A stretch of DNA of 64,000 bases from an uncultured Bacteroidales bacterium (GTDB taxonomy: Bacteria > Bacteroidota > Bacteroidia > Bacteroidales > P3), in contig CALUHO010000001.1 of the NCBI GenBank assembly GCA_944320465.1, positions 124,001-188,000 of the forward strand. Reading direction: 5' to 3'. Below the pieces are notes generated by a model. The model saw only the letters and a program-made list of their open reading frames with translations, made no database searches and was not told the origin of the DNA. A program made the position numbers and the translations under genes. Below are positions 28,201 to 38,000 of this stretch, in pieces (the first letter of the stretch is position 1; each line of letters starts with the position of its first letter).

Positions 28201-29277
28201 GCGGTTGTACTGGAAGTGGCCAACAACGGTTACCAGGAAGCCGAGGCCGGTATCCGGATTTGCGTGGACGGGGAATGGTCCGATACCAAGACCATCACCT
28301 TGGGCGGCTACAGCCGGCAGGAAGTCGGGTTCACAGCCGACCTGTCAGCACCCGGACGGCATGAATTGACGGCGGTTGTCAGCTGCACGGAAGACAGCGA
28401 AACAGCCAACGACACTTTGACCAAAATCATATACGGCTTGCAGGCGGTGGATCCCTATGTCATGGATTTCGAGCATTGCATGGATTTCGCCATCAGCAAT
28501 TTCAACCCGGCCTGGACCAGCGTGGACGGAGACGGTGTGCCGACCCTGGGCTTTACAGGCGTGGATTTCCCGCATCATGACGAAGCTTTCGGCTTCATTG
28601 CCTTCAACCCGGCCTTGACCGATCCGGTCATGAACCCGGACGAGGCTCCTGAAATCCAGCCGCATGGCGGGGTCCGTTTCGGGGCTGCTTTCGATCCGCA
28701 AGGCAGCGGGCAGAGCAATGACTGGCTGATATCCCCGCTTCTGGAGTTGCCCGCGGAAGATGCCGGGATGCGCTTGTTCGTCAAATCCTATGTAGCTGAG
28801 TACGGGCTGGAAAAATACAATATCCTGGTGTCGGAAACAGGAAGCAATCCGGAGGATTTCGAAATCATAGGAGAAACCCGGGAAGCACCAGCCGACAGCT
28901 GGACGGAAGTGACAGTGGATCTGTCGGATTATGCCGGGAAGAGCGTGTACATAGCCATCCAGTGCGTGTCGGAGGATGCCTTCATCTTCATGGTAGACGA
29001 CATCCAGGTTTCAAGACCGGCTGGCAACGAGTCCGGAAGTCTGTCGCCTCGCATGTCGTTGTATCCCAATCCGGCATCGGACAAAGTGGTATTGTTCTCT
29101 TCCGCACCGATAGAGAGGGCAAGGGTCTTTTCCACTTCGGGACATTGCCTGTTCGATGAGGCCTTGGCCGGTGGAACCGAATTTGTCTACGATGTGTCGG
29201 CTTTGGCCCCAGGCCTGTACCTCATCCAAGCATGGACAAGCCAAGGAACTGCCGTGCTGAAATTGATCGTGCGCTGA
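25219..29277 (+). CDS. Large DUF2436-like secreted adhesin, T9SS cargo (paralogue of 20473-24654)
   Basis: 1352 residues; signal peptide MKHGRRALMGILFPLCSCAFAQ. The N-terminal domain (~30-170) has FDWGDGSGYQILLDADHNAY and VPAGVYDYVVANPTPGSG, again DUF2436-like and even closer to the gingipain-adhesin pattern (YQ.LLDADHN.Y). CARDB-like domains and cleaved-adhesin-like domains alternate as in the divergent paralogue; VYIAIQCVSEDAFIFMVDDI is nearly identical between the two. The T9SS domain (~1275-1352) has SLYPNPASDK, APGLYLIQAW and ends LKLIVR. It should be a cell-surface binding protein without its own enzymatic domain. Confidence 0.87.
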   Translation: MKHGRRALMGILFPLCSCAFAQSGSDAGTAVITLDVRFDWGDGSGYQILLDADHNAYDSLIPDYSTNLLSEGEAGSLYAAFEYKMPETASGSLTEGFFTGAGRWSMEVPAGVYDYVVANPTPGSGIWVANGMDGRGNDFHFEAGYEYIFRITRQLVNGNVRDFCERRVPSPIDLAVSAILSPLSGTGLDDNTAVVARISNEGLDTVSSFLLRYSIDGGSPVEEPVEQTLAPEETIEHTFAVRADFSELRSYNLQVEVAAEGDTVDGNNVLECVIDHVEPVPVPFRVDFNDTSDIGNFRILDANEDGMSWVRTTTIWPDADGNEMDPGSVYGKYLEIACPSSRPMDDWLMVFPPVRIPAGTAHIGFNYKGGYDYSTEHLQVWYGTSSNVDDMTLLRDLDGFWGGEWFYNAANIQVEEEGDYYFAFRACSEANSYSIMLDNVSIEAGPASGIPDLVMEKLLLPVSSCGLGQEERVGVRLNNAGAFDITSYTLSYTVNGQDTVTQAFTDTIFIQEAREVWFDVPADFSSLGSRYEIQAWGMVNLPEGALTENRTEDNAAEGTVIHYVPAAMPLHTEFSTQEGRDDWAFDAGSWYFDTTYGLFANTGMDPMLSRCVRLEEGQGCRFAFRYMAGLEFMGMYLYEDFDVLYGLSGTDLASWDTLFSFRDEYTGSMFVDAEQAFVCEAAGDYSFAFVPRVSNMTLYLDEVSVEAWEEYDVRMNLFRAYPRLMPADLANAPFPVRVEVENRGMRDVDSVLVTVLDASGTEAGRAWMDLGVSGAVAGTGFLVDLDGLAVGDMDTLTATVSIPGQEDSNLDNALLSPLMVTRDEMAYDRMEESMYAASHLIGMAGRFGCGLPFYLPASDTLTGISVGWGAEGPVEFGLSVHGWDAQGKRLGDLLYEGLFVKEEGTGQIRYEMPAMLLDTGFYMFSVELDGEFLVADLQPGGLLYLTSVDPVVEQTDLGYPAIRPVFGAGELHAADMEVARFLKPVDTGLFAANEAVVLEVANNGYQEAEAGIRICVDGEWSDTKTITLGGYSRQEVGFTADLSAPGRHELTAVVSCTEDSETANDTLTKIIYGLQAVDPYVMDFEHCMDFAISNFNPAWTSVDGDGVPTLGFTGVDFPHHDEAFGFIAFNPALTDPVMNPDEAPEIQPHGGVRFGAAFDPQGSGQSNDWLISPLLELPAEDAGMRLFVKSYVAEYGLEKYNILVSETGSNPEDFEIIGETREAPADSWTEVTVDLSDYAGKSVYIAIQCVSEDAFIFMVDDIQVSRPAGNESGSLSPRMSLYPNPASDKVVLFSSAPIERARVFSTSGHCLFDEALAGGTEFVYDVSALAPGLYLIQAWTSQGTAVLKLIVR

Positions 29278-29310
29278 GGCAGCTATCAGGCAGGTTCCAA
29301 AATCAGGTCG

Positions 29311-29412
29311 TAGTTTCCCATCGGGAGCGCGGAGCCTGGCCGGTTTCCGGAAATGCATGGCAAACCATGCAAGGATGCGGGACAGGCCGGACGCACAGTC
29401 CGATGGGGAAAG
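29311..29412. terminator. Long imperfect hairpin between two adhesin genes
   Basis: TTTCCCATCGG on the left pairs with CCGATGGGGAAA on the right, extended by GGCCGG/CCGGCC, with a smaller GCATGG/CCATGC hairpin inside. It lies 34 bp after the stop of the upstream gene and probably terminates or stabilises its message. Confidence 0.45.
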
Positions 29413-29481
29413 CGGCCGGAATGCCTCACACTTATTTTCGAATCAGATTTATAGAATATGCCTAAACCAAAATAATTTGTT

Positions 29482-32400
29482 ATGAAACATTCAGGATTAC
29501 GAGCGTTTTTGACCGCTTCTGCTTTTTTATGTGGTCTGCAGGCCACAACCATGGCGCAGGAATCCGCTTCTGCGGTAACTCTGCCATTCAGCTGCGATTT
29601 TGAAAACGGTACCGAGGGCTGGACGTTCCTTCAGTCGACGGCATCCCCCAACCATTGGTACCGAGGGAACAGCGTGGACGGAAATGACACCTATTGCTTG
29701 TATATCAGCAATGACGAAGGTGCTTCGAACTCGTACGACGGTTCGCCGACCGCTGTGTCCCACGCCTATTTCACCGTCGATATCGAAACGGCGGGCGAGT
29801 ATCTTCTGGACTTCCGTTACGTCTGCGAAGGGGAAGGACAGTACGATTACCTGCGCGTAGCCTTGCTGGACGAAGCCCCGGTGACCGATGAACAAATCAC
29901 ATCGGGAACCCAGTATTCAGGGGATAATTACTGGACGGAAATGTCTTTGGCCTTTTCCGTGGAAAGCCCCGGGACGAAATATGTGGTGTTTTCCTGGCGT
30001 AACGACGGGAGCGGTGCATACGGTGGAGCGGCCATAGACGATGTGGCTTTCCGGATCAACGACTGCCCCGCACCGACCGATTTTGCCGCCGGGGCTATTG
30101 CTTACGACCAAGTCCGGCTCAGCTGGGAGCCTTACCCGGGGTTCGAGTCTTCGGTGCAGGAGTACAGGATCCAATACAGGCAAGGTGTGTCGGCGGCTTG
30201 GATGGATGCCGGGACGGTGGCTGGCGACCAGACCAGCTTCGTTGTGGAGGGGCTCTCCGAGAACACCCTCTATTATTTCCGCATCATGTCTTGGCGGAGC
30301 GAGGAAAGCCATAGCAACTGGACGGACGGGAACTGCTCGGCGCGGACCCCGTACTCCTGCCCGGCTCCGGCAAATGTCACCGGAAGCGAAAACACGGCAG
30401 ACGGCACGTATGAACTGCAATGGGAAACCGATGCCGCCCGCAGCTTGCTGTACTACAGGCTTGCCGGGGAAGAAGAGTGGACCGATGTGGAAGTGACGGG
30501 AACCACCTACGCTATCCCGGTGCAAAAAGGCAATGTATACCAAGCCCGTCTCCGTTCCTTGTGCGGGGAGGGCGACACCAGCGTGCAGTATTCCGAAACA
30601 TACGAATTCCAGACGGCCTGCGACATGGTTTCCGTTCCTTATGTGGAGCGTTTCGAGGAAGATTCCTGGTCTGGCAGCTATCTGACTTGCTGGACGATTC
30701 TCAACGTCAACGGGGATGAGGGCGTTTTCGGTTTCGGAGAAGGAGCCGGCATGTCAGGCAGCGGATGCGCCCGGTACCGGTATTCCATGTCGAACGCAGC
30801 CGACGACTACCTGATTTCGCCTCGGATCGACTTGACCGGGGTTGCCAATGCAACCGCCTCCTTCTATGTACGGGCGCATTCGGCCAGCTATCCGGAAAAA
30901 TACAGCGTGCTGCTGTCCACCACCACGCCGGAAGCGGAATCTTTCACTACGGTCCTTTCCGAGGAAACCGAACTGGCATCGACCGAGTATGAAATGAAGG
31001 CGTTCGACCTTTCCGCATACCAAGGGGAACAAGTCTATATCGCCATCCGGGTGACATCCGCCGCGAACCGGTACTATCTGTACGTGGATGATTTCATGGT
31101 GACCACCTGCCCCGTGCCTTACGATATCGCCTTGTCGGAAGAAGCCGGGGCCTTGTCCGAATCTTCGGCCAAGGTAGCCTTCGCTTCATCCAGCAATGAC
31201 AACACCTTTGAATACCGGATAGCGGGGACGGACGAGTGGACGGTGCTGGAAAACCAAATCAGCCCCGTGTCCTTGACCGACCTGATTGCGAACACGACCT
31301 ACGAAGTGAGAATCAAATCGGTATGCGGTGAAGACGAGAGCCCATATTCAGCGGTTTTCAGCTTCAGCACGCCTTGCGCCCCGGTAGCCTTCCCTTTCAG
31401 CTCGGATTTTTCCGCTTATGGAGAAGGCAGCATCCCGGATTGCTGGACTATCATTTACGAACGCGGAAGCACACTTTGGGAACTGGAAGAAACCTCGACC
31501 GGGATGAGTCTGGTTTACGAGGGGGCCAACCAGCAGGTATGCGAGATAAGCACGCCTGTCATAGACTTGTCGGGAGCTATCCAGGAGCGTCTGGAGCTGG
31601 AGCTCAGTTATACCGGACCGTATACCACAGGCGGCACCTCCCCGATGGCCTATTTGTTCTTCAGCACGGACAACGGCATCACTTGGGATTCGATTGAAGG
31701 CTATCCGATGGTGGAAACAATCCTCACTACCATCAATATTCCGTTAGGAAGCCTGGTGGGAGATGCCCCGACGGTACGTTTCATGCTCCGGGGCGTAGGG
31801 AATTCCTCGTATTACAGCGGTTTCCGTATCTATGAATTCAATGTGCAACATTCGCCTATCTGTTTCCCGCCCGTGAACGTGGTAGTGGAAGACATCGAGG
31901 CTCACCGGGCCGTGATTTCCTGGACGGAACCCGAAAACGGAGATCCGCAATATTACCGGCTGGCTTATTATCCGGAAGAAGAGAGCGGAAGCCCGGTAGA
32001 AGTGCAGACCACAGGAAGGGAAACCCAGTACGAACTGACTTCTTTGGAGCAGCATACCACTTATACCGTGGCCTTGTCCACCATGTGTTCCACCGAAGGC
32101 AGCGAAGATACCGCCTTTGTGTTCCAGACACCGTATTCCTGCCCGGCTCCAACCGGTTTGCACAGCACCTTGGTGGAGACCACGCGCCTGGGCATCGCCT
32201 GGGAAGGGAGCGGCGGACCGTTTGAAGTGGACTACCGGGCCACTTCATCTGCCGAATGGATTCCGGCCGGCACGGTAGAGGAAAACCAGACCGTCATCGA
32301 AGGCTTGGAACCCGCCACGATGTACGACATACGTGTACGTGTCATTTGCGCGGAGGACGACTCCAGCCTGTACGCCACCCTCAGCGTGGCCACGCCTTGT

Positions 32401-34677
32401 GAAGCGGAAGCCGTGCCCTACGAAGAAACGTTCGAAAGCGCGAACCCCGAAACCGATCTGCCTCTCTGCTGGACTTACCAATGGCTTTCCAATGTATCGA
32501 GCCAGCAGCATTGGACGTTGCACGACGGCGAGGCGCAGAGCGGCGAGAGCTCCTTGCGCTTCAATGCCTATAATCTGGGGTCGGGAAGTTCCTCCTTGGC
32601 GATTTCCCCTGCCCTCCTCTTTGAGGAAGGTAGCGTGTACACGCTGGATTTCTGGGTCTTCCGGGATCCGAGGTGCACGAGTTCGACCAATTACCAGCTG
32701 GAAGGCGTGAAGGTCTTTGTCGGCCCCACCTATGATACGGCCGATGCCCTCTTGGTAGACTACATCCATGGCAACCGCAACCTGCCTCCGGCCATTCCTG
32801 AATCGGCCAGTGATGATTCCTGGTTCCATTACAGCTATACGCTGACAGACATAGCGGGCAGCAATTTCGTACTCCTGTACGGGATTTCCGAATACGGGTA
32901 CGATATCTACATCGACAACCTTCGGATCAGCCCGGTTTACGAAACCGAGATCGCCTTGGCCGAGCTTGCCGGCCTGCCGCGTGCCGTGCCGGCGGAATTC
33001 CCGGTCCAGGTATCCGTGGTCAACAACGGCATTTCCGATTTTGCCGGGAATATGGATCTGGCTTATTCCGTGGACGGCGGCGAACGTGTAACGGAAACCC
33101 TGGCCTTCCCTGAGGATACACCCCTTTATCCGGGCACGCCTTACGATTATGTTTTCGCAGCCAAAGCGGAAGTGATGGAAGCAGGCAGCCACACGGTGGA
33201 AATCGCCCTTGTCAAGGAAGACGATCCCGTGCAGGACAACAACACCTTGGAAACCACGCTGACAGCGTACGACCCGGTTTCCCTGCCGTATGAAAACCTT
33301 TTCGACGGTTCGGCACCCCAAGGCAGTTATGCCGTGTCCGTGGACGGTAATGCGGATGGCGAACGCTGGAACGTGCTGGGAGGATACGAGGCACTGCAAA
33401 TCTATGCCGAAGGGGAAGCCATGGACGACGACTGGTACACGCCGGGCATCGCCATGCCGGCCTGCGTCCTGGATTATTCGTTCGCGTACGGGGCTTTGGA
33501 TGCCGGGAAGGTAGGCAAGATGGAAGTCTCCCTGGTGAAAGATTTCGGGGATACCTCGGCCTTGTTCCGGCTCGTGCTGGATTCCATCGTGGACGAGGCG
33601 GAGGAAATCCATGGCAGCGTGTTCGTCCGGGAAGCCGGCAATTACATGTTCCGTTTCCATGCCTTCAGCGATGCCGGCCAGAGCGGGCTTTCGGTATCGA
33701 ACCTGCAAGTGGGCGGCAACCTGATGATGTTCAGGGAAATCCATGCCGAAATCTGTTCCGGCGACACCTATCCGTTCGGAGGCCGTGACTTGAGCCAGAG
33801 CGGAATCTATTACGATACCGTGGAGGTTGCAGATGCCGGAATGCCGGACACCTTGCTGGTGCTGGATTTGCAAGTGAACCCCTCTTACGAATTCGAGCTG
33901 GAAGAAACCATCTGCGCGGGCGACACCTTGCGGATAGGAGGCGAAGCCTATACCGAAAGCGGCCAGTACACGATTTCGTTGGAAACGGCCACAGGCTGCG
34001 ACAGCATCTACCACATCAACCTGAGGGTGCAGGAACCGTATTTCTTTGAACTGGATACGGCCATCTGCGAAGGAACCAGCATCGAGTTCGGCGGCGTGAC
34101 CTATACCGAGGCGGGGGAATACACCGAGACCTACGAGTCGGTGGACGGTTGCGACAGCACCTATCACCTGGTACTGGCTATCAATCCGCTGCCGGAACCG
34201 CCGGTTGTCGAATTGCTGGAGCCGGACTCCCAGGAAATCCCGCCTTTCCTTGAAGCGGCCACGCCGGAAGACTCGGTAAGATGGTATCTGGACGAGGAAT
34301 GGATTGCAGAAGCTCTTGGCAAGCAGTACACACCGGTAGAAAACGGGACGTATTACGCCACGGCGGTGAACGGATGCGGGGAATCGGAACCGTCCAACGA
34401 GGTTGTGGTGACACACATCGTAGGTGTGGAAGGCCTTGCCGATGCCGATGCTCCCAAGGTTTATCCAAACCCGGTAACGGACAACTTGTATGTAAGGGCC
34501 CAGCAGGATATCTTGCTGGTACGGATGTACGCGCAGTCGGGCAAGATGGTGATGGAAGCCGAAGGCAGCAGTTTGCCGGAAATGTCTCTGCCGGTCGACT
34601 ACCTGTCCGCAGGCACCTACATCCTAAAAGTCCGGACCACGGCAGGCTGGTTCACGTACAAGGTAGTGAAACAGTAA
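29482..34677 (+). CDS. 1731-residue secreted Fn3/adhesin-like protein, T9SS cargo
   Basis: Signal peptide MKHSGLRAFLTASAFLCG followed by TTMAQ. Domain order by sequence: anchor-J/MAM-like domain (30-195), two Fn3 domains (195-380), anchor-J (380-543), Fn3 (543-630), anchor-J (631-793), two Fn3 (793-972), anchor-J (973-1155), a CARDB-like domain (1156-1260), another anchor-J (1261-1415), three ~50-residue cysteine-pair repeats with the pattern ICxGDT...G..Y..SG.Y...GCDS.Y (1416-1580), a gap domain and the T9SS domain (1648-1731). The Fn3 domains start CPAPT or CFPPVN. No catalytic motif is visible. This build is typical of surface glycan- or protein-binding T9SS cargo. It follows the 1352-residue adhesin on the same strand after 204 bp. 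Confidence 0.85.
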   Translation: MKHSGLRAFLTASAFLCGLQATTMAQESASAVTLPFSCDFENGTEGWTFLQSTASPNHWYRGNSVDGNDTYCLYISNDEGASNSYDGSPTAVSHAYFTVDIETAGEYLLDFRYVCEGEGQYDYLRVALLDEAPVTDEQITSGTQYSGDNYWTEMSLAFSVESPGTKYVVFSWRNDGSGAYGGAAIDDVAFRINDCPAPTDFAAGAIAYDQVRLSWEPYPGFESSVQEYRIQYRQGVSAAWMDAGTVAGDQTSFVVEGLSENTLYYFRIMSWRSEESHSNWTDGNCSARTPYSCPAPANVTGSENTADGTYELQWETDAARSLLYYRLAGEEEWTDVEVTGTTYAIPVQKGNVYQARLRSLCGEGDTSVQYSETYEFQTACDMVSVPYVERFEEDSWSGSYLTCWTILNVNGDEGVFGFGEGAGMSGSGCARYRYSMSNAADDYLISPRIDLTGVANATASFYVRAHSASYPEKYSVLLSTTTPEAESFTTVLSEETELASTEYEMKAFDLSAYQGEQVYIAIRVTSAANRYYLYVDDFMVTTCPVPYDIALSEEAGALSESSAKVAFASSSNDNTFEYRIAGTDEWTVLENQISPVSLTDLIANTTYEVRIKSVCGEDESPYSAVFSFSTPCAPVAFPFSSDFSAYGEGSIPDCWTIIYERGSTLWELEETSTGMSLVYEGANQQVCEISTPVIDLSGAIQERLELELSYTGPYTTGGTSPMAYLFFSTDNGITWDSIEGYPMVETILTTINIPLGSLVGDAPTVRFMLRGVGNSSYYSGFRIYEFNVQHSPICFPPVNVVVEDIEAHRAVISWTEPENGDPQYYRLAYYPEEESGSPVEVQTTGRETQYELTSLEQHTTYTVALSTMCSTEGSEDTAFVFQTPYSCPAPTGLHSTLVETTRLGIAWEGSGGPFEVDYRATSSAEWIPAGTVEENQTVIEGLEPATMYDIRVRVICAEDDSSLYATLSVATPCEAEAVPYEETFESANPETDLPLCWTYQWLSNVSSQQHWTLHDGEAQSGESSLRFNAYNLGSGSSSLAISPALLFEEGSVYTLDFWVFRDPRCTSSTNYQLEGVKVFVGPTYDTADALLVDYIHGNRNLPPAIPESASDDSWFHYSYTLTDIAGSNFVLLYGISEYGYDIYIDNLRISPVYETEIALAELAGLPRAVPAEFPVQVSVVNNGISDFAGNMDLAYSVDGGERVTETLAFPEDTPLYPGTPYDYVFAAKAEVMEAGSHTVEIALVKEDDPVQDNNTLETTLTAYDPVSLPYENLFDGSAPQGSYAVSVDGNADGERWNVLGGYEALQIYAEGEAMDDDWYTPGIAMPACVLDYSFAYGALDAGKVGKMEVSLVKDFGDTSALFRLVLDSIVDEAEEIHGSVFVREAGNYMFRFHAFSDAGQSGLSVSNLQVGGNLMMFREIHAEICSGDTYPFGGRDLSQSGIYYDTVEVADAGMPDTLLVLDLQVNPSYEFELEETICAGDTLRIGGEAYTESGQYTISLETATGCDSIYHINLRVQEPYFFELDTAICEGTSIEFGGVTYTEAGEYTETYESVDGCDSTYHLVLAINPLPEPPVVELLEPDSQEIPPFLEAATPEDSVRWYLDEEWIAEALGKQYTPVENGTYYATAVNGCGESEPSNEVVVTHIVGVEGLADADAPKVYPNPVTDNLYVRAQQDILLVRMYAQSGKMVMEAEGSSLPEMSLPVDYLSAGTYILKVRTTAGWFTYKVVKQ

Positions 34678-34705
34678 GCTTGTCTTGAGTCCTAATTAAA
34701 AAGAA

Positions 34706-34801
34706 GAGGGTGACCCGGAAACCCGTTGCCCGATGAAGCATCCCGGTCCACGTGTCCTTTCCGGGATTCTCTGTCGGAAAGCAAGCTTCCGGGTCGCCCT
34801 C
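34706..34801 (+). terminator. Large terminator-like hairpin after the 1731-residue gene
   Basis: GAGGGTGACCCGGAA pairs with TTCCGGGTCGCCCTC (one mismatch), enclosing a 66-nt loop that itself holds CCCGG/CCGGG hairpins, and is followed by ATTTT. Confidence 0.6.
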
Positions 34802-34807
34802 ATTTTG

Positions 34808-35005
34808 AACCCAAATCGGTCATCAGACACGCCGGGGCTTTTTTCCGATTGGGGGAATGAGGCTTTCGGGCATCTTGCCCGCTTCTGTCCGCATCCTGCT
34901 TCTCGCTACGCCTCGACGTAGCCCGCTACGCCTTCGGCCAGGCCAGAAGCATGCTGCATGACACAAGCGGGCAATCTCCCCAAAGTCTGATGGCCGATTT
35001 GGGTT
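34808..35005 (+). repeat. Dispersed ~195-bp repeat element, copy A
   Basis: Inverted relative to copy B at 3721-3912 and collinear with its reverse complement. The ends are AACCCAAATCGGTC and CCGATTTGGGTT. The right end contains the REP-like hairpin. It occupies the region where the promoter of the following 1565-residue gene is expected. Confidence 0.8.
34979..35003. repeat. REP-like hairpin, copy 4
   Basis: CCCAAA/TTTGGG stem with loop GTCTGATGGCCGA, differing from copy 3 by one base in the loop. It forms the right end of the dispersed element. Confidence 0.65.
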
Positions 35006-35026
35006 GAATCATAACGCGATAGCAGT

Positions 35027-38000
35027 ATGAAAAAACAATACGGAATATGGATGGCAGGCTTGTTGATGACAGCCGCCATACCGGTTCAAGCATGGAAAAT
35101 CCCGGTAGAGGAAAGCCGGATCAAGAAAACGGTACTGGAAGAAGTCCGGATGCCGCAAAAGAAGGGAAATGGCCGGGCAAAGGCGGCCAAGGACAGGACA
35201 TGGGGGGACAATATGTACGGAGGATGGTCCCGTTACGATGTGTACGGGGATTTCACCGACATCTTCGGCTTCGACATCGAAGACCCCACCTCTCTTTACG
35301 AACTGTCCACCGCTCCGGAATTGGTGGAGAACAACCATCAAGTCTGCGCGGCGGCCTGGGACGGGAAGCAGATACAGTTCGTCAGCGAAATATATTATCC
35401 CAGTTACGAACGGTACGTGATCGGTTACCGGGGAACGCTCGACCCCCTCACCGGGCAGATGCGCCTGCTGGGCAATACAGGCTATGCCTCGCAGGAAACA
35501 GGGAATCTTTCTTCCTTGGCCTACGACAAGACCAGCGGGAAGCTGTTCGGCTTGAATCTGGACGGGCTCCTGTACGAGGTTTCCATGCAGGATTCTACTT
35601 CAGCCTTGGTCGATACCGTGCGCTGGCAAGGACAACGTGTGAGCGGTTACTTGCTGACCCTTTCGGCTTCGCCGGGCGGGAGCCTGTTCTCGATTTCATC
35701 GGGCGGGTACCTGTACAAGATTGACAAGCGCACGGCCGAAGCCACCTTGGTAGGCCCGGTGGGCGGGGAAGCAGTGCAGGCGGCTTACCAGTCGGCTGTT
35801 TTCGACCAGATTTCGGGCGTGCTGTACTGGGCCAGGGTGGTCAGCGACGGGATAGATCTCTGCACGGTGGACACGCTGAGCGGGGAAGCGTCTTTCTATT
35901 CCGATTTCGGCATCCAGACCGTGGGCCTCTTCCATCAGTATTACGAAAACGCGGAAGACGTGCAGCCTTCGGCGGTGTCGGATTTGGCGGTGGATGCCGA
36001 AGGAATGCGCGTGCGGCTGTCTTGGATCAATCCCTCTTCCAATGTGCTGGATATGCCGCTGGAAAGCATTGCAGAAGCCAGGGTGTACAGGGCGGAAGGC
36101 TTGGGGGAATACCGTCTCATGGCCACGGTGGACGATGCCGGGCCGGGGATGCCTTCTTCCTGCCAGTACGTGGAATCCGACCAAGGTTATTACCGTTACG
36201 GGGTCACGGTAGTGAACGGGCATGGTTTGGAATCGCCCATGATGGAAGCGGATTACGGCCTGTATACGTATGAATTGCCTTATGCCACCGGTTTCGAGGA
36301 CTCGGACGATGCCTCTCCCTTGGTGCCGGACAGCACCGTGGCTTTCGTGACCGACCCGGATCTGGTCTATGAGGGGGAAAGGTCGGCTTTCATTCCCCAG
36401 TTCAGCCGCTTGCGTTTTGCCGGGATGCCGTTCGAGAAAGGTTCCACCTACCGGATTTCGTTCACGGCCAGAGGTTACGAGGCAGGCATGGAAAGCGAAG
36501 GGACTCCTTTCCTCCGCCGTCCTTTCGCCACCTTGAATGTCCGTTTCAATTCGGACCAGGTCTATTACCCGGAAGCGAGCCGGAGCCTGGACTGGGCTGA
36601 TGCCGCCGTCGATTTCTATGTTGCCGAGACCGGACGCTATACATGGGCGTTCACGACGAGCGTCTTTGATGTGTATTACGTGGACAATGTAAGGGTGGAG
36701 CTTCTGATACCCAATACCACGCCGGGCAAAGTGCAGGATGCCTGCGCGGAGAACGAAGGGACAAGCCTGGATGCAGTCCTGCATTGGCGCAACCCGGTCT
36801 TGACAGCCGGGGGTGATCCTTTGGAGGATTTGCAGGACGTGATTGTCCAGGTGGCGCAGTACAACAGCTTTGATCCGGACGAGATTGTCCTGGCCGACAC
36901 GGTACCGGCTACCGAACCGGGCGGGCTTATGGAGCATTCCATGAAGATGCCTCACGACGGTTTCTGGAACTTCCGCTTTGTGGCCCGCAACACGGTGGGG
37001 GAATCTCCGATGGACACGGTGGTCCGCAGCGCCTGGATAGGCCGGGACACGGTGATGGGCTATCCGGAAGGGATAGAAGCCTTCCATGCCGGGGACGGGA
37101 CAATCCGCCTGACGTGGAACCGTTTGCCGGAGACGGGGGCCCATGGCGGGGATTTGGACGGTACCGTGACCGGATACCGGGTCATCCGCATGGACGGGAA
37201 CGGGGAATCGGTCAGCGAGACCGTGGTTCCCGACACCGTGTATGTTTCCGAACCTCTTCCCATGAACTTTTACACTTTCAGCATCAACGGGATACGAAAC
37301 GGGATGTATGAAGGGGACAGCAATTCCGTCCGTCTGGTGGGCGGTCTGCGGGGCGGCCAGCGCGTGGTGGAAGACATCGCTTACGATGCCGGTTTCAGCG
37401 ATGCTCCGTTCCATGTCTCCACGGAATTTTCCGACCAGTCTACGGTAAACCAAATCATCTATCCCCGCTCGGCTTTCCAAGAGCCATGCTTCATCGATAC
37501 CTTGTACTTCTTCATGGAGCCGCCGGCCTTGAGTGTCAGCCAGAGAATCAAAGTCCATATGGGAACTTACCCCAAGGACGGCTTTGGCTATTACAATCTG
37601 GAGGATTGGGTGGCCATCGATTCCTTGTCCGAAGGATTTGCGGGGAACATCCGCTTTGAAAGAGGGCAGGCGGTCTTGAAAGTCCCGGTCGAGCCTTTTT
37701 TCTACGACAGGGAAGAGAATCTGCTTCTCAGTGTCATCAAAGGACAGCAGACGGCCCGTATGGATGTGCTGTTTGTCAATAATTCCTTTTACGAAGGCTA
37801 CCGCCAAATCCATGACTACCATACTTCCGGCATGAGCGATTATTACGATTTGACGGGCAAACCGGTCATGGCAAGCCCGATGCAGATTGCACCGATCCTG
37901 GCCGTGAACGGCATGGAGGGCCTGAACACCTTGCAAGGCAGGATCATTGCGGTCAACGGGGATCCTTTGCGGGATGCCCTTGTCTCGGTATCCAGCCGGG

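Larger units (their letters stand above)
34678..35026. other. 349-bp intergenic region with terminator and dispersed element
   Basis: It holds the terminator hairpin of the 1731-residue gene and then the second full copy of the ~195-bp dispersed repeat, which ends 21 bp before the next start codon. No protein gene is visible. Confidence 0.7.

Noticed and set aside
32245..34416. Open frame of 723 codons antisense to the 1731-residue cargo gene
   Set aside because: Shadow of the real gene; no motif, biased composition.
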